DNA of 64,000 nucleotides from Actinomadura barringtoniae. GTDB taxonomy: Bacteria; Actinomycetota; Actinomycetes; Streptosporangiales; Streptosporangiaceae. Location of the stretch: assembly GCF_017573505.1 (NCBI RefSeq), contig NZ_JAGEOJ010000002.1:434001-498000 (forward strand), written 5' to 3'. Position numbers and translations under genes: made by a program. The notes under the pieces were generated by a model. It was not told where the DNA came from. It made no database searches and was given only the letters and a program-made list of their open reading frames with translations. Shown here piece after piece: positions 55,720 to 64,000 of the stretch (position 1 is its first letter; each line of letters begins with the position of its first letter).

Positions 55720-56158
55720 ACACCCGCGCCCTCTGCGCCGCGTTCCCCGCGGCCCTATGCGCCGCCCTCCGCGCCGCCTTCGCCACCGCGATCTCCGCCA
55801 CGCTCTGCGCAGCGTTCCACGCGGCCCTCTCTGCCGTGTTCCCGCGCCGCGTTCCCCGCCACCCTCCGCGCCACCCTCCGCGCCGCCCTGCCCGCCGCCC
55901 TCCGCGTCACCTCCGCCACCGCGATCTCCGCCACGCTCTGCGCAGCGTTCCACGCGGCCCTCCGCACCGCGATCTCCGCCACCCTCCGCACCGCCCTCCG
56001 CACCGCGATCTCCGCCACGCTCTGCGCCGCGCCGCCCTCTCCGCCGCGTTCCCTGCGCCGCGTTCCCTGCGCCGCGTTCCCTGCGCCGCATTACCCGCGG
56101 CCCTCCGCGCCACCGTCCACGCCGCGATCTCCGCCGCGTTCCCCGCCGCTTTCTGGGC
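55720..56158. repeat. Repeat-rich intergenic region before the orphan kinase
   Basis: CGCCACCGCGATCTCCGCCA and the following 29 bases (55781-55829) are repeated exactly at 55914-55962, with a third partial copy near 56000. In between are CCTCCGCGCCGCCCT-type units. No gene is convincing: the frames are the repeat. Confidence 0.7.
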
Positions 56159-57280
56159 TCAGTCGGCGAGAGGGAGGGTGGCTGCGACGCGGAAGCCGTC
56201 GTCGGGCAGCGGTCCGGCGGTGAACGAACCGCCCGCCAGCGTGACGCGTTCGCTCAGGCCGACCAGGCCGCGCCCACTGCCGGGGAACGGGTCGGGGTGC
56301 GCGACACCGCACGCGGCTCCGTTGACGACCTTGACCTCGAGGCGGTCGTCGAAGAACTCCACGATCACCTGGACCTCGGCGCCCGGCGCGTGCTTGATGA
56401 CGTTGGTCAGCGCCTCCTGGACGATCCGGTAGGCCGCCGCCTCCGCCCGCCCGCTCACCGGCCGCTGCAACCCGCTGGTCGTCAGCCCGATCCTGATGCC
56501 CCGCCGCCCGTACGAGTCCACCAGCGCGGGAATCGCCCCCAGACCCGGCCCGGGGTCGCGCGGCGCGTCCGCCACGGCGGCCTCCCGCGACGGCGTGAGG
56601 ACGCAGAGGATCTCCCTCAGTTCCTCCAGCGCCGTACGGCCGGTCCCCCGGATCTGCCCGGCCATCTTCGAGACCCACGCGGGGTCGCGGTCCGGGGAGA
56701 CCTCCAGTGCGCCGGCGTCCACCACGATGAGGCTGACGCGGTGCGCCACCACGTCGTGCATCTCCCGCGCGATGCGTGCCCGTTCGTCGAGCCTGGCCCT
56801 GGCCTTTCCCGCCTCCAGGAGCTCCATCCGGCTGCGCTGGTAGTCGCGGAACATCAGCCCGGCGACGACGGCCCCGACGCAGAGCATCACCATCACCAGC
56901 GCCCGATCCAGCGACGGCCCGTAGAAGCACAGCACGACCGCGAGCTGCATCACGACCGACAGCCCGCACACACCGGCGACGCGCGACCATGAACGCCCGT
57001 ACTGCCCCGCCGAGAACAGGGCGGCGACCAGCAGGAACGGCGCGCACACCAGGAAGTGCACGGCCACGCTCACGATCGCCACCGCGATGGGCCACCGCCG
57101 CCGGAACAGCAGCGCGAAGGATCCCAGGCCCGCCCCGACCGCCATGACCGTACGGTCCGCCCCGAGCAGGTTGTCCGGTTGGCCGGTGAACGTCAGCGAG
57201 TCGCCCACGCCGTAGAGCGCCACAACGAGCGCGAGCACGAGATCGAACACGGAGGAGCGCCGCCACGCTGACCTCGTCAC
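56159..57280 (-). CDS. Orphan sensor histidine kinase (HisKA_3)
   Basis: A 373-residue kinase, related in layout to the one at 53653: five or six helices, then REMHDVVAHRVSLIVVDAGA, and a GHKL domain with EALTNVIKHAPG. It has no response regulator next to it. The two kinases share the same motif order and may be recent paralogues; both could feed into the regulator at 53004. Confidence 0.9.
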   Translation of the reverse strand: MTRSAWRRSSVFDLVLALVVALYGVGDSLTFTGQPDNLLGADRTVMAVGAGLGSFALLFRRRWPIAVAIVSVAVHFLVCAPFLLVAALFSAGQYGRSWSRVAGVCGLSVVMQLAVVLCFYGPSLDRALVMVMLCVGAVVAGLMFRDYQRSRMELLEAGKARARLDERARIAREMHDVVAHRVSLIVVDAGALEVSPDRDPAWVSKMAGQIRGTGRTALEELREILCVLTPSREAAVADAPRDPGPGLGAIPALVDSYGRRGIRIGLTTSGLQRPVSGRAEAAAYRIVQEALTNVIKHAPGAEVQVIVEFFDDRLEVKVVNGAACGVAHPDPFPGSGRGLVGLSERVTLAGGSFTAGPLPDDGFRVAATLPLAD

Positions 57281-57311
57281 ACCGTCACGCTAGAGACCCC
57301 TCTCCTCAAGA

Positions 57312-57830
57312 TCAACGACCGCCCCGCGCGGCGATCTTCCGCAGTACGGCGCCGCAACGGCGTCCGTAAGCGCGCTGCCCAACCGGCACCAAGGGCCCCG
57401 CGATCCGTGCCGGCACCCGGCACGGCCTGCTGAACGCCGTGACCGTGAGCCAGACGTCCCCGGCCTCGTCCATGGACACCACGAACGCCTCCTCACCGCA
57501 CTCGGGGTGGCCGGGCAGCGTCCCGTACGCCCACCCCGCGCGGTGGTTCCCGTCCTTCGCCCACACCACCTTGCAGGGAGCCTTGAGCCGCAGAGGCCCG
57601 ATCCCGAGCCCGACCGTCACCTCGACGCCGGGCGCGACCCGTTCGGCAGAGGCATCGATCCGCACCGGGATCGCACGATGCATCCGGAAGTCCAGCACCG
57701 CGTCGGCCGCCCGCCGAAAGACGTCCGGCCCGTTCCCGATCAACGTCCGCACCCGCAGATGGCTGTACCCGTCCGGCAGCGCCCCGCCCTCGGTGGCACC
57801 CACCTCGTCGTAAGTGAACCCGTCAGCCAT
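57312..57830 (-). CDS. DUF1990 family protein
   Basis: A 172-residue protein with the blocks FTYDEVGAT at the start, GYSHLRVRTLIGNG, VVWAKDGNHRAGWAYGTLPG, HPECGEEAFVVSMD and a C-terminal ARIAGPLVPVGQRAYGRR, typical of DUF1990. In Bacillus and actinobacteria it is coupled to YndJ. Its start overlaps the stop of the YndJ-like gene by eight bases, so it is translated with it. Function unknown. Confidence 0.87.
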   Translation of the reverse strand: MADGFTYDEVGATEGGALPDGYSHLRVRTLIGNGPDVFRRAADAVLDFRMHRAIPVRIDASAERVAPGVEVTVGLGIGPLRLKAPCKVVWAKDGNHRAGWAYGTLPGHPECGEEAFVVSMDEAGDVWLTVTAFSRPCRVPARIAGPLVPVGQRAYGRRCGAVLRKIAARGGR

Positions 57831-58680
57831 CGAGCTCCCCCTTCCGGACCATCCGCCAGGCCAGCATTCCGCAGAGCCCGAACCCGAACGCGTTCCCTAC
57901 CCCGTGAGTGGCCGCCATCCAACCGAGCGACGGATGGACCACGCCGGACGCCTCCCCCAGCGCCCACCACAGCGCGAGCACCATCGTGACCGCCAGCACT
58001 CCCGCCGACACCAGCAACAACCCTCGCGCAACACCTCCCGCCCGCACGTCGTTCACGATGACCCAGCCCACCAGCCACATGCCGCACGTCAGTACGACCG
58101 CGCCGGCGAACTCGACCCACTCCCCAGTGAAGTAGCCCACCAGCACCACGAGCGTCCCCACCGGCACACTCCACGCCGCCACCCCGGCCGCCTTCCCACC
58201 AGAGGCCCTGCATACGAGCCCCGCAGTCAACGCCGCCGCGAACCCGGCGAAATGAAAGTGCGCCACCGTCAGCGACAACACCCGCAACGAGAACCCGAAG
58301 AGCCGCACCCCACCCCGTTCCGCCACCAACGCAGTAGCCGCCATCACCGGCATCCCGAGAGCAACCCCCACCGCGACCCCACCACCACTCTGATTCTCGA
58401 TGGCCCAGGTGAGACCCCGAAAGGCGAACGGCGTTCTGTGGATAACCGCCTTGAGCACCACCGCAGCCCCGCAGGCCGCCAAGGGCAGCGTGGCCAGGGC
58501 GTAGATCACGGCCAAGGTCACCGCCACCGAACCTCTGGGGAGCCACAGGGAGGTCACGCCCGCGACGGCGCCCGCGAGCCACAGGTGGCGGGTCCAGGCG
58601 GGGAGACCGATCAGGGCCAGGCCGAGGGGAACGACGGCGAGCATGCCGGTCATGACGATGACGTTCACGAGCGCGGTCAT
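57823..58680 (-). CDS. YndJ-like membrane protein
   Basis: A 285-residue integral membrane protein with seven to nine helices and AHFHFAGFAAALTAG, the conserved His-rich motif of YndJ. It is roughly half the length of Bacillus YndJ, missing the soluble part, which is effectively supplied by the separate DUF1990 gene. A pair of inverted operator-like sites lies directly upstream. Substrate or role unknown. Confidence 0.8.
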   Translation of the reverse strand: MTALVNVIVMTGMLAVVPLGLALIGLPAWTRHLWLAGAVAGVTSLWLPRGSVAVTLAVIYALATLPLAACGAAVVLKAVIHRTPFAFRGLTWAIENQSGGGVAVGVALGMPVMAATALVAERGGVRLFGFSLRVLSLTVAHFHFAGFAAALTAGLVCRASGGKAAGVAAWSVPVGTLVVLVGYFTGEWVEFAGAVVLTCGMWLVGWVIVNDVRAGGVARGLLLVSAGVLAVTMVLALWWALGEASGVVHPSLGWMAATHGVGNAFGFGLCGMLAWRMVRKGELDG

Positions 58681-58693
58681 GGCGACCCCTTAT

Positions 58694-58742
58694 TTGAACG
58701 TGTTCAAGCAAGATGAGCCTAGCGCAAGGTGAACACGTTCAA
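58694..58742. promoter_or_regulatory. Paired operator-like sites upstream of the YndJ/DUF1990 operon
   Basis: TTGAACGTGTTCAA at 58694-58707 and TGAACACGTTCAA (58730-58742), the reverse-complement orientation of the same site. The GAAC and GTTC arms are separated by only two bases, unlike LexA sites (four). Most likely the binding sites of a TetR/MarR-type repressor encoded elsewhere. Confidence 0.7.
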
Positions 58743-58746
58743 AAAG

Positions 58747-58818
58747 AGGCGTGCCAAAGTTAGGAGGCATGCCAAAGAAGGAGGGCGTGCCGAAGAAGGA
58801 GGGCGTGCCAAGAGAGAC
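58747..58818. repeat. 18-bp tandem repeat related to the pgsA 3' end
   Basis: Four units of GAGGGCGTGCCRAAGAAG, the leftmost with GTTAGGAGGCATGCC. GTTAGGAGGAAGTGG at the pgsA stop codon (58835-58849) is the same sequence with a few changes. Confidence 0.65.
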
Positions 58819-58835
58819 GGCGGGCGAGCGCCGGG

Positions 58836-59450
58836 TTAGGAGGAAGTGGCTTTGCGGCGTAGGCGGTAGGCCTGGAGTACGTAGTCGAGGCCGGTGACCA
58901 CGGTGACGATGAGGGCGGCGGCCATGGTGGCCCAGCGGAGGGGGTCCAGGGGGCCGGGGAGGATGTAGAAGGTAATGGCGGCCATCTGGAGAGTGGTCTT
59001 GAGCTTGCCGCCCTTGCTGGCGGGGATGACGCCGTAGCGGATGACGACGAAGCGCATCAGGGTGATGCCGATCTCGCGGACCAGGATGACGATCGTCACC
59101 CACCACCAGAGCTCGCCCATGGCGGAGAGGGTGACCAGGGCGGCGCCGGTGAGGGCCTTGTCGGCGATGGGGTCGGCGATCTTGCCGAAGTCGGTGACCA
59201 GGCCGCGGCTGCGGGCCAGGTCACCGTCGATCTTGTCGGTGATCGAGGCGACCGCGAAGACGGCGAACGCGGCCAGGCGCCAGGCCGTGCCGTCCTGGAC
59301 GAGCAGCCAGACGAAGAGCGGGACGAGCGCGATCCGGGCGGCGGTCAGGTAGTTCGCGACGTTGAAAACGCTGACCGGGGGGTCGGGCGTCGGGATCGCC
59401 GCGGGGTCCGGGACGGGGTTCGCCGCGGGGTCGGGCGTGCCGGTGCTCAC
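58836..59450 (-). CDS. pgsA: CDP-diacylglycerol-glycerol-3-phosphate 3-phosphatidyltransferase
   Basis: A 204-residue membrane enzyme that makes phosphatidylglycerol phosphate. The CDP-alcohol phosphotransferase motif D-G-x2-A-R-x8-G-x3-D-x3-D is seen as [16 protein letters not shown] and IADPIADK. Six helices. GTG 59450 overlaps the rimO stop (GTGA), so rimO and pgsA are translationally coupled. The N-terminus has a Pro/Asp-rich tail ([19 protein letters not shown]). Conserved position before cinA in actinobacteria. Confidence 0.93.
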   Translation of the reverse strand: MSTGTPDPAANPVPDPAAIPTPDPPVSVFNVANYLTAARIALVPLFVWLLVQDGTAWRLAAFAVFAVASITDKIDGDLARSRGLVTDFGKIADPIADKALTGAALVTLSAMGELWWWVTIVILVREIGITLMRFVVIRYGVIPASKGGKLKTTLQMAAITFYILPGPLDPLRWATMAAALIVTVVTGLDYVLQAYRLRRKATSS

Positions 59451-60853
59451 GGGAGTTCCGCGACCAGGTCCACGCCGTCGGAGGCGACGACCCGGGCGGC
59501 GACGATCTCCCCTAGGGCCAGGCCCTCGCCGCGGACGAGGACGGTGCCGTCGACCTCGGGGGCCTGGTGCTCGGCGCGACCCTCGAAGCCCTCGGGGGTC
59601 TTGTCCTCGAGCAGAACGTGGATCTCCGAGCCGATGCGGTCCTCGGCGCGCTGGGCGGTGAGCTCGTCCGAGAGGGCCGAGAGCTCCTCGACGCGGCGGG
59701 CGACCTCGTCGTGGTCGACCTTGCCGTCGAACGTCGCGGCCTCGGTGCCGTCCTCGTCGGAGTAGCCGAACACGCCGATCGCGTCGAGGCGGGCTGCGGA
59801 CAGGAACGCGACGAGCTCCTCGAAGTCCTCCTCGGACTCGCCGGGGAACCCGACGATGAAGTTGGACCGTACGCCCGCGTCGGGGGCCAGGGAACGGACC
59901 TGCTCCAGGAGCTCCAGGAAGCGCTCGCGGTCGCCGAAGCGGCGCATCGAGCGCAGCACCGGGCCGCTGGCGTGCTGGAACGACAGGTCGAAGTAGGGCG
60001 CGACGCCGGGCGTGGAGGCGATGACCTCGATCAGGCCGGGGCGGGTCTCGGCGGGCTGCAGGTAGCTCACGCGGACGCGTTCGATGCCCTCGACGTCGGC
60101 GAGCTCGGGCAGCAGCTTCTCCAGGGCGCGCAGGTCGCCCAGGTCCTTGCCGTACGAGGTGGAGTTCTCGCTGACCAGGACCAGCTCGCGGACGTCGTGC
60201 CCGGCCAGCCAGCGGGCCTCCTCCAGCACCTCGGCGGGCTGGCGCGAGACGTAGGCGCCGCGGAACGCGGGGATGGCGCAGAACGTACAGCGGCGGTCGC
60301 AGCCGGAGGCGAGCTTGAGGGGCGCGACCGGGCCGCCGCCGAGGCGGCGGCGCAGCACGCGGGGGCCGGTGGCGGGCGCCACGCCCTCGGGAAGATCGTC
60401 CTGGCCGTGGCCGGGGATGGAGACGGCTGCGGCGTCCCGGTCCACCGGGCTGATCGGGAGCAGCTTGCGGCGGTCCCGCGGCACGTGGGCCTCGCGCCGG
60501 CGGCCCTCGATCACGTCGTCCAGCCGCGCGCCGATCGCGCCGTAGTCGTCGAAGCTGATCACCGCGTCGGCCTCGGGCAGCGCCTCGGCCAGCTCGGCCC
60601 CGTACCGCTCGGCCATGCAGCCCGCCGCGACGACCTTGGCGCCCGAGTCGTGGGCGGCCAGCAGGGTGTCGATCGAGTCCTTCTTGGCGGCGTCGATGAA
60701 GCCGCAGGTGTTCACGACCACCACGTCGGCGCCGTCGGCCGACTCGGTCAGGTCCCAGCCCGCGTCCTCCATCCGGGCGGCGAGCTCCTCGGAGTCGACC
60801 TCGTTGCGGGCGCATCCGAGCGTGACCAATGAGACCGTGCGGCGTGTGGACAT
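59447..60853 (-). CDS. rimO: Ribosomal protein S12 methylthiotransferase RimO
   Basis: A 468-residue radical-SAM enzyme. The N-terminal cluster Cys is in [12 protein letters not shown], with VVNTCGF and [10 protein letters not shown]; the radical-SAM motif is [13 protein letters not shown]; the C-terminal TRAM domain ends the protein. TLGCARN distinguishes it from MiaB. Four-base overlap with pgsA. Confidence 0.94.
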   Translation of the reverse strand: MSTRRTVSLVTLGCARNEVDSEELAARMEDAGWDLTESADGADVVVVNTCGFIDAAKKDSIDTLLAAHDSGAKVVAAGCMAERYGAELAEALPEADAVISFDDYGAIGARLDDVIEGRRREAHVPRDRRKLLPISPVDRDAAAVSIPGHGQDDLPEGVAPATGPRVLRRRLGGGPVAPLKLASGCDRRCTFCAIPAFRGAYVSRQPAEVLEEARWLAGHDVRELVLVSENSTSYGKDLGDLRALEKLLPELADVEGIERVRVSYLQPAETRPGLIEVIASTPGVAPYFDLSFQHASGPVLRSMRRFGDRERFLELLEQVRSLAPDAGVRSNFIVGFPGESEEDFEELVAFLSAARLDAIGVFGYSDEDGTEAATFDGKVDHDEVARRVEELSALSDELTAQRAEDRIGSEIHVLLEDKTPEGFEGRAEHQAPEVDGTVLVRGEGLALGEIVAARVVASDGVDLVAELP

Positions 60854-60904
60854 GCCCCTAACGGTAATGGGCGCAGGCCCCGGAACGGACCAGCGGCCCG
60901 CCGA

Positions 60905-61065
60905 AGGGCACTCCGGCCGAGGTCACGAGGTCACGAGGTCAGACCATGGCCCGGCCGGTCAGCCGATCCTGGGACGGTCAGACGGCGTCGAACGGGCTCA
61001 GCCGACCTCCAGGAAGGTCGGACCGGCGTCGAACGAGGGTCAGCCGGCCTCGGGGTCGCTCGGGG
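60905..61065. repeat. Degenerate repeats crossing the rodZ stop codon
   Basis: GGCGTCGAACGRGSKCAGCC units at about 60985 and 61024, with a third GGTCAGCCGATCCT near 60957. The last unit contains the stop codon of the gene at 61040. GGTCACGA is also tandem from 60919. Confidence 0.7.
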
Positions 61066-61792
61066 TGAAGCTCAGGCGCACCACGCCGCCGCCCTGGTCG
61101 GGGGCGCCGAGGTCCTTGCCGTTCACGGTGAGGCGCACGCCGTCACCGTTGCCGATCAGGATGCTGATCTTCTTCTTGGCGGTCCACGACTGGGTGTCGC
61201 CGGTGTGGAGCATGCCGCTGAACAGCGACTTGCCCTTGTCGCCGCGCACGTTGATCCAGGTGGTCCGGCGCGCCTTGACCTGCAGCTCGACGTTCTTGCG
61301 CGGCGCGGCCGCGATCGGGTCCTTCTTCTGCTTGGTCGCCGCCGGTGACGGCGTCACCGAGCGGCCGGGGCCGGCCGCGACCTGCTGGGCGGAACGATGC
61401 TCGCCGCCCTTGTCGCCGCTCACGACCGTGATCACGGCGTAGACCACGACGGCGACGAGCGCCAGCGCCATGGCCGCGCTCCAGTTGGGTGAACGGCGCT
61501 CGCGGAAGGCGACCGGCTTCTCGGGCTCGAACGCGCTGACGGCCGAGACGGGGGCGGGAGCGCCGCCGTGCGACTCGTCGTAGTCGCGCACGAGCGGCTC
61601 GGGATCGATCCCGATCACCCGGGAGATGCTCCGAATATGACCGCGGGCATAGAAATTGCCGCCGCACAGGGTGAAGTCGTCCCGTTCGATCGCGCGGATC
61701 ACCGTCTCGCGAATCCGGGTCTGCAGACTCACCTGCGTGACAGTGAGACCGGCCTGCTCTCGCTCCTTCGCCAAGGTCTCACCGATGCTCAC
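61040..61792 (-). CDS. rodZ: RodZ-like helix-turn-helix membrane protein (DUF4115)
   Basis: A 250-residue cell-shape/cytoskeletal factor type protein: N-terminal XRE HTH (TLAKEREQAGLTVTQVS then RAIERDDFTLCGGNFYARGH), a single membrane helix about 105-125 (AAMALALVAVVVYAVITVVS), a Pro/Lys spacer, and a C-terminal DUF4115 domain of about 80 residues. Actinobacteria lacking MreB also carry it, so its role may differ. Lies between ftsK and rimO. Confidence 0.85.
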   Translation of the reverse strand: MSIGETLAKEREQAGLTVTQVSLQTRIRETVIRAIERDDFTLCGGNFYARGHIRSISRVIGIDPEPLVRDYDESHGGAPAPVSAVSAFEPEKPVAFRERRSPNWSAAMALALVAVVVYAVITVVSGDKGGEHRSAQQVAAGPGRSVTPSPAATKQKKDPIAAAPRKNVELQVKARRTTWINVRGDKGKSLFSGMLHTGDTQSWTAKKKISILIGNGDGVRLTVNGKDLGAPDQGGGVVRLSFTPSDPEAG

Positions 61793-62064
61793 GCCGAACC
61801 TCCTTTAGAGCGCACCATGACCGTCCCCACACTCCAGCTACACCAGTCTAGAAACCGCAATGCCCGCTGAGCGACAGCCAACACGTTCGAAACAGGGCAA
61901 GATTTCGCATCAATCGCGGGAAGATCGTTCGGCGCCTAGGTAGATCGCCGGTGGCCGCCTCCCCACGACCGGATGGATCAGCAGGTCGGCCCCACGATCA
62001 GGCGCCGGTCGCGCGATGCGATCGGCCGAGCGCGGCTGCGATCAGCCGTCGCCGGGCTCGGCGA

Positions 62065-64000
62065 TCAGGTGGTGGGGGCGCCGCCGCCTCGGAGGTCGGT
62101 GAGGACGCCGGGGAGTTCGTCGGGCTTCACCAGAACGTCGCGGGCCTTGGAGCCCTCGCTCGGGCCGACGATGTCACGGCTCTCCATGAGGTCCATCAGG
62201 CGGCCGGCCTTGGCGAAGCCGACGCGGAGCTTGCGCTGGAGCATCGAGGTGGAGCCGAACTGCGTGCTGACGACCAGTTCGATCGCCTGCACGAGCAGGT
62301 CCATGTCGTCGCCGATCTCCTCGTCGATCTCCTTCTTGGGACCGGCCGCGGCGGCGACGTCCTCGCGGTAGACCGCCTCCATCTGCCCCTTGCAGTGATC
62401 CACGATGCCGTGGATCTCCTTCTCGGCGACGTAGGCGTTCTGGATGCGCATGGGCTTGCTCGCGCCCATCGGCAGGAACAGCGCGTCGCCCTGGCCGACC
62501 AGCTTCTCCGCGCCGGGCTGGTCAAGGATGACGCGGCTGTCGGCGAGCGAGGAGGTGGCGAACGCCAGGCGGGACGGCACGTTGGCCTTGATGAGGCCGG
62601 TGACGACGTCGACCGACGGGCGCTGCGTGGCCAGGACGAGGTGGATGCCGGCGGCGCGGGCCAGCTGGGTGATGCGGACGACCGAGTCCTCGACGTCGCG
62701 CGGGGCGACCATCATCAGGTCGGCGAGCTCGTCGACGATCACCAGCATGTACGGGTAGGGCGTGTAGACGCGCTCGCTGCCGGGGGGCGCCTTGAGCTTG
62801 CCCGCCGCTACGGCCTTGTTGAAGTCGTCGATGTGCCGGAACCCGGACGCGGCCAGGTCGTCGTAGCGCCGGTCCATCTCGCCGACGACCCACTCCAGGG
62901 CCTCGGCGGCCTTCTTCGGGTTGGTGATGATCGGCGTGATCAGGTGCGGGATGCCCTGGTACATCGTCAGCTCGACCCGCTTCGGGTCGACCAGGATCAT
63001 CCGCACCTCGTCGGGCGTGGCCCGCATCAGGACCGAGGTGATGAGGCCGTTGATGCAGGTGGACTTGCCGGCGCCGGTCGCACCCGCGATGAGGATGTGC
63101 GGCATCTTGGCGAGGTTGGCGACGACCGTGCGGCCCTCGACGTCCTTGCCCAGGCCGACGACCATCGGGTGGTGCTCGTTGGTCGCGGCGGGCGAACGCA
63201 GCACGTCGCCGAGCGAGACGATGTCCTTGTCGACGTTCGGGATCTCGACCCCTATGGCCGACTTGCCGGGGATCGGCGAGATGATCCGCACGTCGGCGCT
63301 CTTCACCGCGTACGCGATGTTCTTGGTGAGCGCGGTGACCTTCTCGACCTTGACCGCCGGGCCGAGCTCGATCTCGTACCGCGTGATCGTCGGGCCGCGG
63401 GTGAACCCGGTGACCTGCGCGTCGATGTCGAACTGCTCCAGCACGCCGGTGAGCGCGTTCACCACGGTGTCGTTGGCCTTGGTGCGCGGCTTGGCGACGC
63501 TGCCGGGGCGGAGCATCGCCGGGTCGGGCAGCTCGTAGATCTCGCCGGACGACGACAGCGGCAGCTGCTCCGAGCGCAGCGGCGCGGGGCTCGGGTCGGG
63601 GACCTCGGCCTGCGCGGGCGGCTCGTCCTCCAGGTCGGGCGGGGGCGGCGGCAGCGGCGGGCTGAACGGCTCGGGCTCGAAGAGGTCGTCGGCCAGGTCG
63701 CGCACCGGCTTGGCCGGCTTCTTGGGCTCGTCCTCCAGCAGCGGGGTGTCGTACGGCTTGGAGTGCTCGCCGACCTCCAGCTCGTCGTCGCCCTTCTTGC
63801 CGCGGCGGCGGCGCTTGGGCTTGTCGGCGTCGCCCGCGGCGTCCTCGTCCTCGTGAACGGGGCGGCCCTGCAGGGTGGCGACCGACCACAGCTCGTTCAG
63901 CCGGTCGGGGACCTTGGCGATCGGCGTCGCGGTGACGACCAGCAGGCCGAACGCCGACAGCAGGAGCAGCAGCGGCACCGCGACCCAGCCGCTCAGCGCG
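62065..64000 (-). CDS. ftsK: DNA translocase FtsK, C-terminal two thirds (runs off window)
   Basis: The visible 645 residues include the last membrane helix ([18 protein letters not shown]), a Pro/Glu-rich linker of about 120 residues and the motor: Walker [10 protein letters not shown], Walker [17 protein letters not shown], and the gamma domain ([20 protein letters not shown]) which reads KOPS/FRS sites and activates Xer recombination at the terminus. The start of the gene (N-terminal helices) lies outside. The 3' end at 62065 is followed by degenerate GCGATCAG repeats. Confidence 0.94.
   Translation of the reverse strand, partial: ALSGWVAVPLLLLLSAFGLLVVTATPIAKVPDRLNELWSVATLQGRPVHEDEDAAGDADKPKRRRRGKKGDDELEVGEHSKPYDTPLLEDEPKKPAKPVRDLADDLFEPEPFSPPLPPPPPDLEDEPPAQAEVPDPSPAPLRSEQLPLSSSGEIYELPDPAMLRPGSVAKPRTKANDTVVNALTGVLEQFDIDAQVTGFTRGPTITRYEIELGPAVKVEKVTALTKNIAYAVKSADVRIISPIPGKSAIGVEIPNVDKDIVSLGDVLRSPAATNEHHPMVVGLGKDVEGRTVVANLAKMPHILIAGATGAGKSTCINGLITSVLMRATPDEVRMILVDPKRVELTMYQGIPHLITPIITNPKKAAEALEWVVGEMDRRYDDLAASGFRHIDDFNKAVAAGKLKAPPGSERVYTPYPYMLVIVDELADLMMVAPRDVEDSVVRITQLARAAGIHLVLATQRPSVDVVTGLIKANVPSRLAFATSSLADSRVILDQPGAEKLVGQGDALFLPMGASKPMRIQNAYVAEKEIHGIVDHCKGQMEAVYREDVAAAAGPKKEIDEEIGDDMDLLVQAIELVVSTQFGSTSMLQRKLRVGFAKAGRLMDLMESRDIVGPSEGSKARDVLVKPDELPGVLTDLRGGGAPTT

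Noticed and set aside
58694..58742. SOS boxes upstream of the YndJ-like gene
   Set aside because: GAAC and GTTC are two bases apart; LexA needs four, as in the recA box at 13366.

Overview
The window is high-GC actinomycete chromosome with strong GC3 codon bias, GTG/TTG starts and purine-rich Shine-Dalgarno sites. The backbone order on the minus strand (ftsK, rodZ, rimO, pgsA, cinA, clgR, then recA, recX, rny, and finally miaB) is the usual actinobacterial arrangement. Gene content (SecA2-type ATPase, DUF397 protein, DUF3046, Nei, ClgR) suggests a Streptosporangiales/Thermomonosporaceae-type organism such as Actinomadura; this placement is inference. No rRNA, tRNA, transposase, integrase or CRISPR array was recognised.

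Layout. 1-5.1 kb: the start of miaB, a divergent gluABCD glutamate ABC importer ending in a strong hairpin, and a flavin monooxygenase. 5.2-8.2 kb: an S9 peptidase facing a secreted V8-like protease. 8.3-13.4 kb: rny, recX and recA, with a long degenerate repeat array and several hairpins between recX and recA and a LexA-type box upstream of recA. 13.5-17.4 kb: an R2K-like ATP-grasp gene followed by a cassette of two paralogous lipoproteins, a glutathionylspermidine-synthase-like ATP-grasp enzyme and a DUF350 membrane protein, the same gene classes as E. coli yjfLMC/ygiBC. 17.4-28.3 kb: DUF3046, an esterase, the large helicase Lhr, a DMT exporter with a divergent TetR regulator and a clear operator, and a SecA2-type ATPase. 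29.3-35.7 kb: an amino-sugar importer operon (binding protein, two permeases, GH3 hexosaminidase) like Streptomyces dasABCD but with a divergent ROK regulator. 36.3-40.2 kb: Rrf2, Nei, WYL regulator, and a translationally coupled JmjC-type oxygenase plus a nitrile-hydratase-leader-like (NHLP-like) small protein. 40.2-50.7 kb: small accessory genes (VOC, hemC flanked by a 105-bp inverted repeat, NAT, thioesterase, LysR, Rid, GNAT, DUF397, RsbW-like ATPase, isoaspartyl-methyltransferase-like, NADAR, YjbR) and then dps and clgR. 50.8-64 kb: cinA, a two-component system, a second orphan kinase, a DUF1990/YndJ pair with its own operator, pgsA, rimO, rodZ and the C-terminal two thirds of ftsK.

Two loci are the best candidates for undescribed biology: the JmjC oxygenase/NHLP-like pair at 38508-40186, and the lipoprotein/ATP-grasp/DUF350 cassette at 14481-17318. 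A third, genome-scale observation is that the 3' ends of many genes here (DUF350, the small protein at 35833, Rid, dps, clgR, pgsA, rodZ, probably ftsK) are copied into short degenerate tandem arrays that begin inside the last codons, include the stop codon and run on downstream.

Limits: starts were chosen by family conservation and Shine-Dalgarno spacing; no database search was possible; operators and terminators are read from symmetry only.
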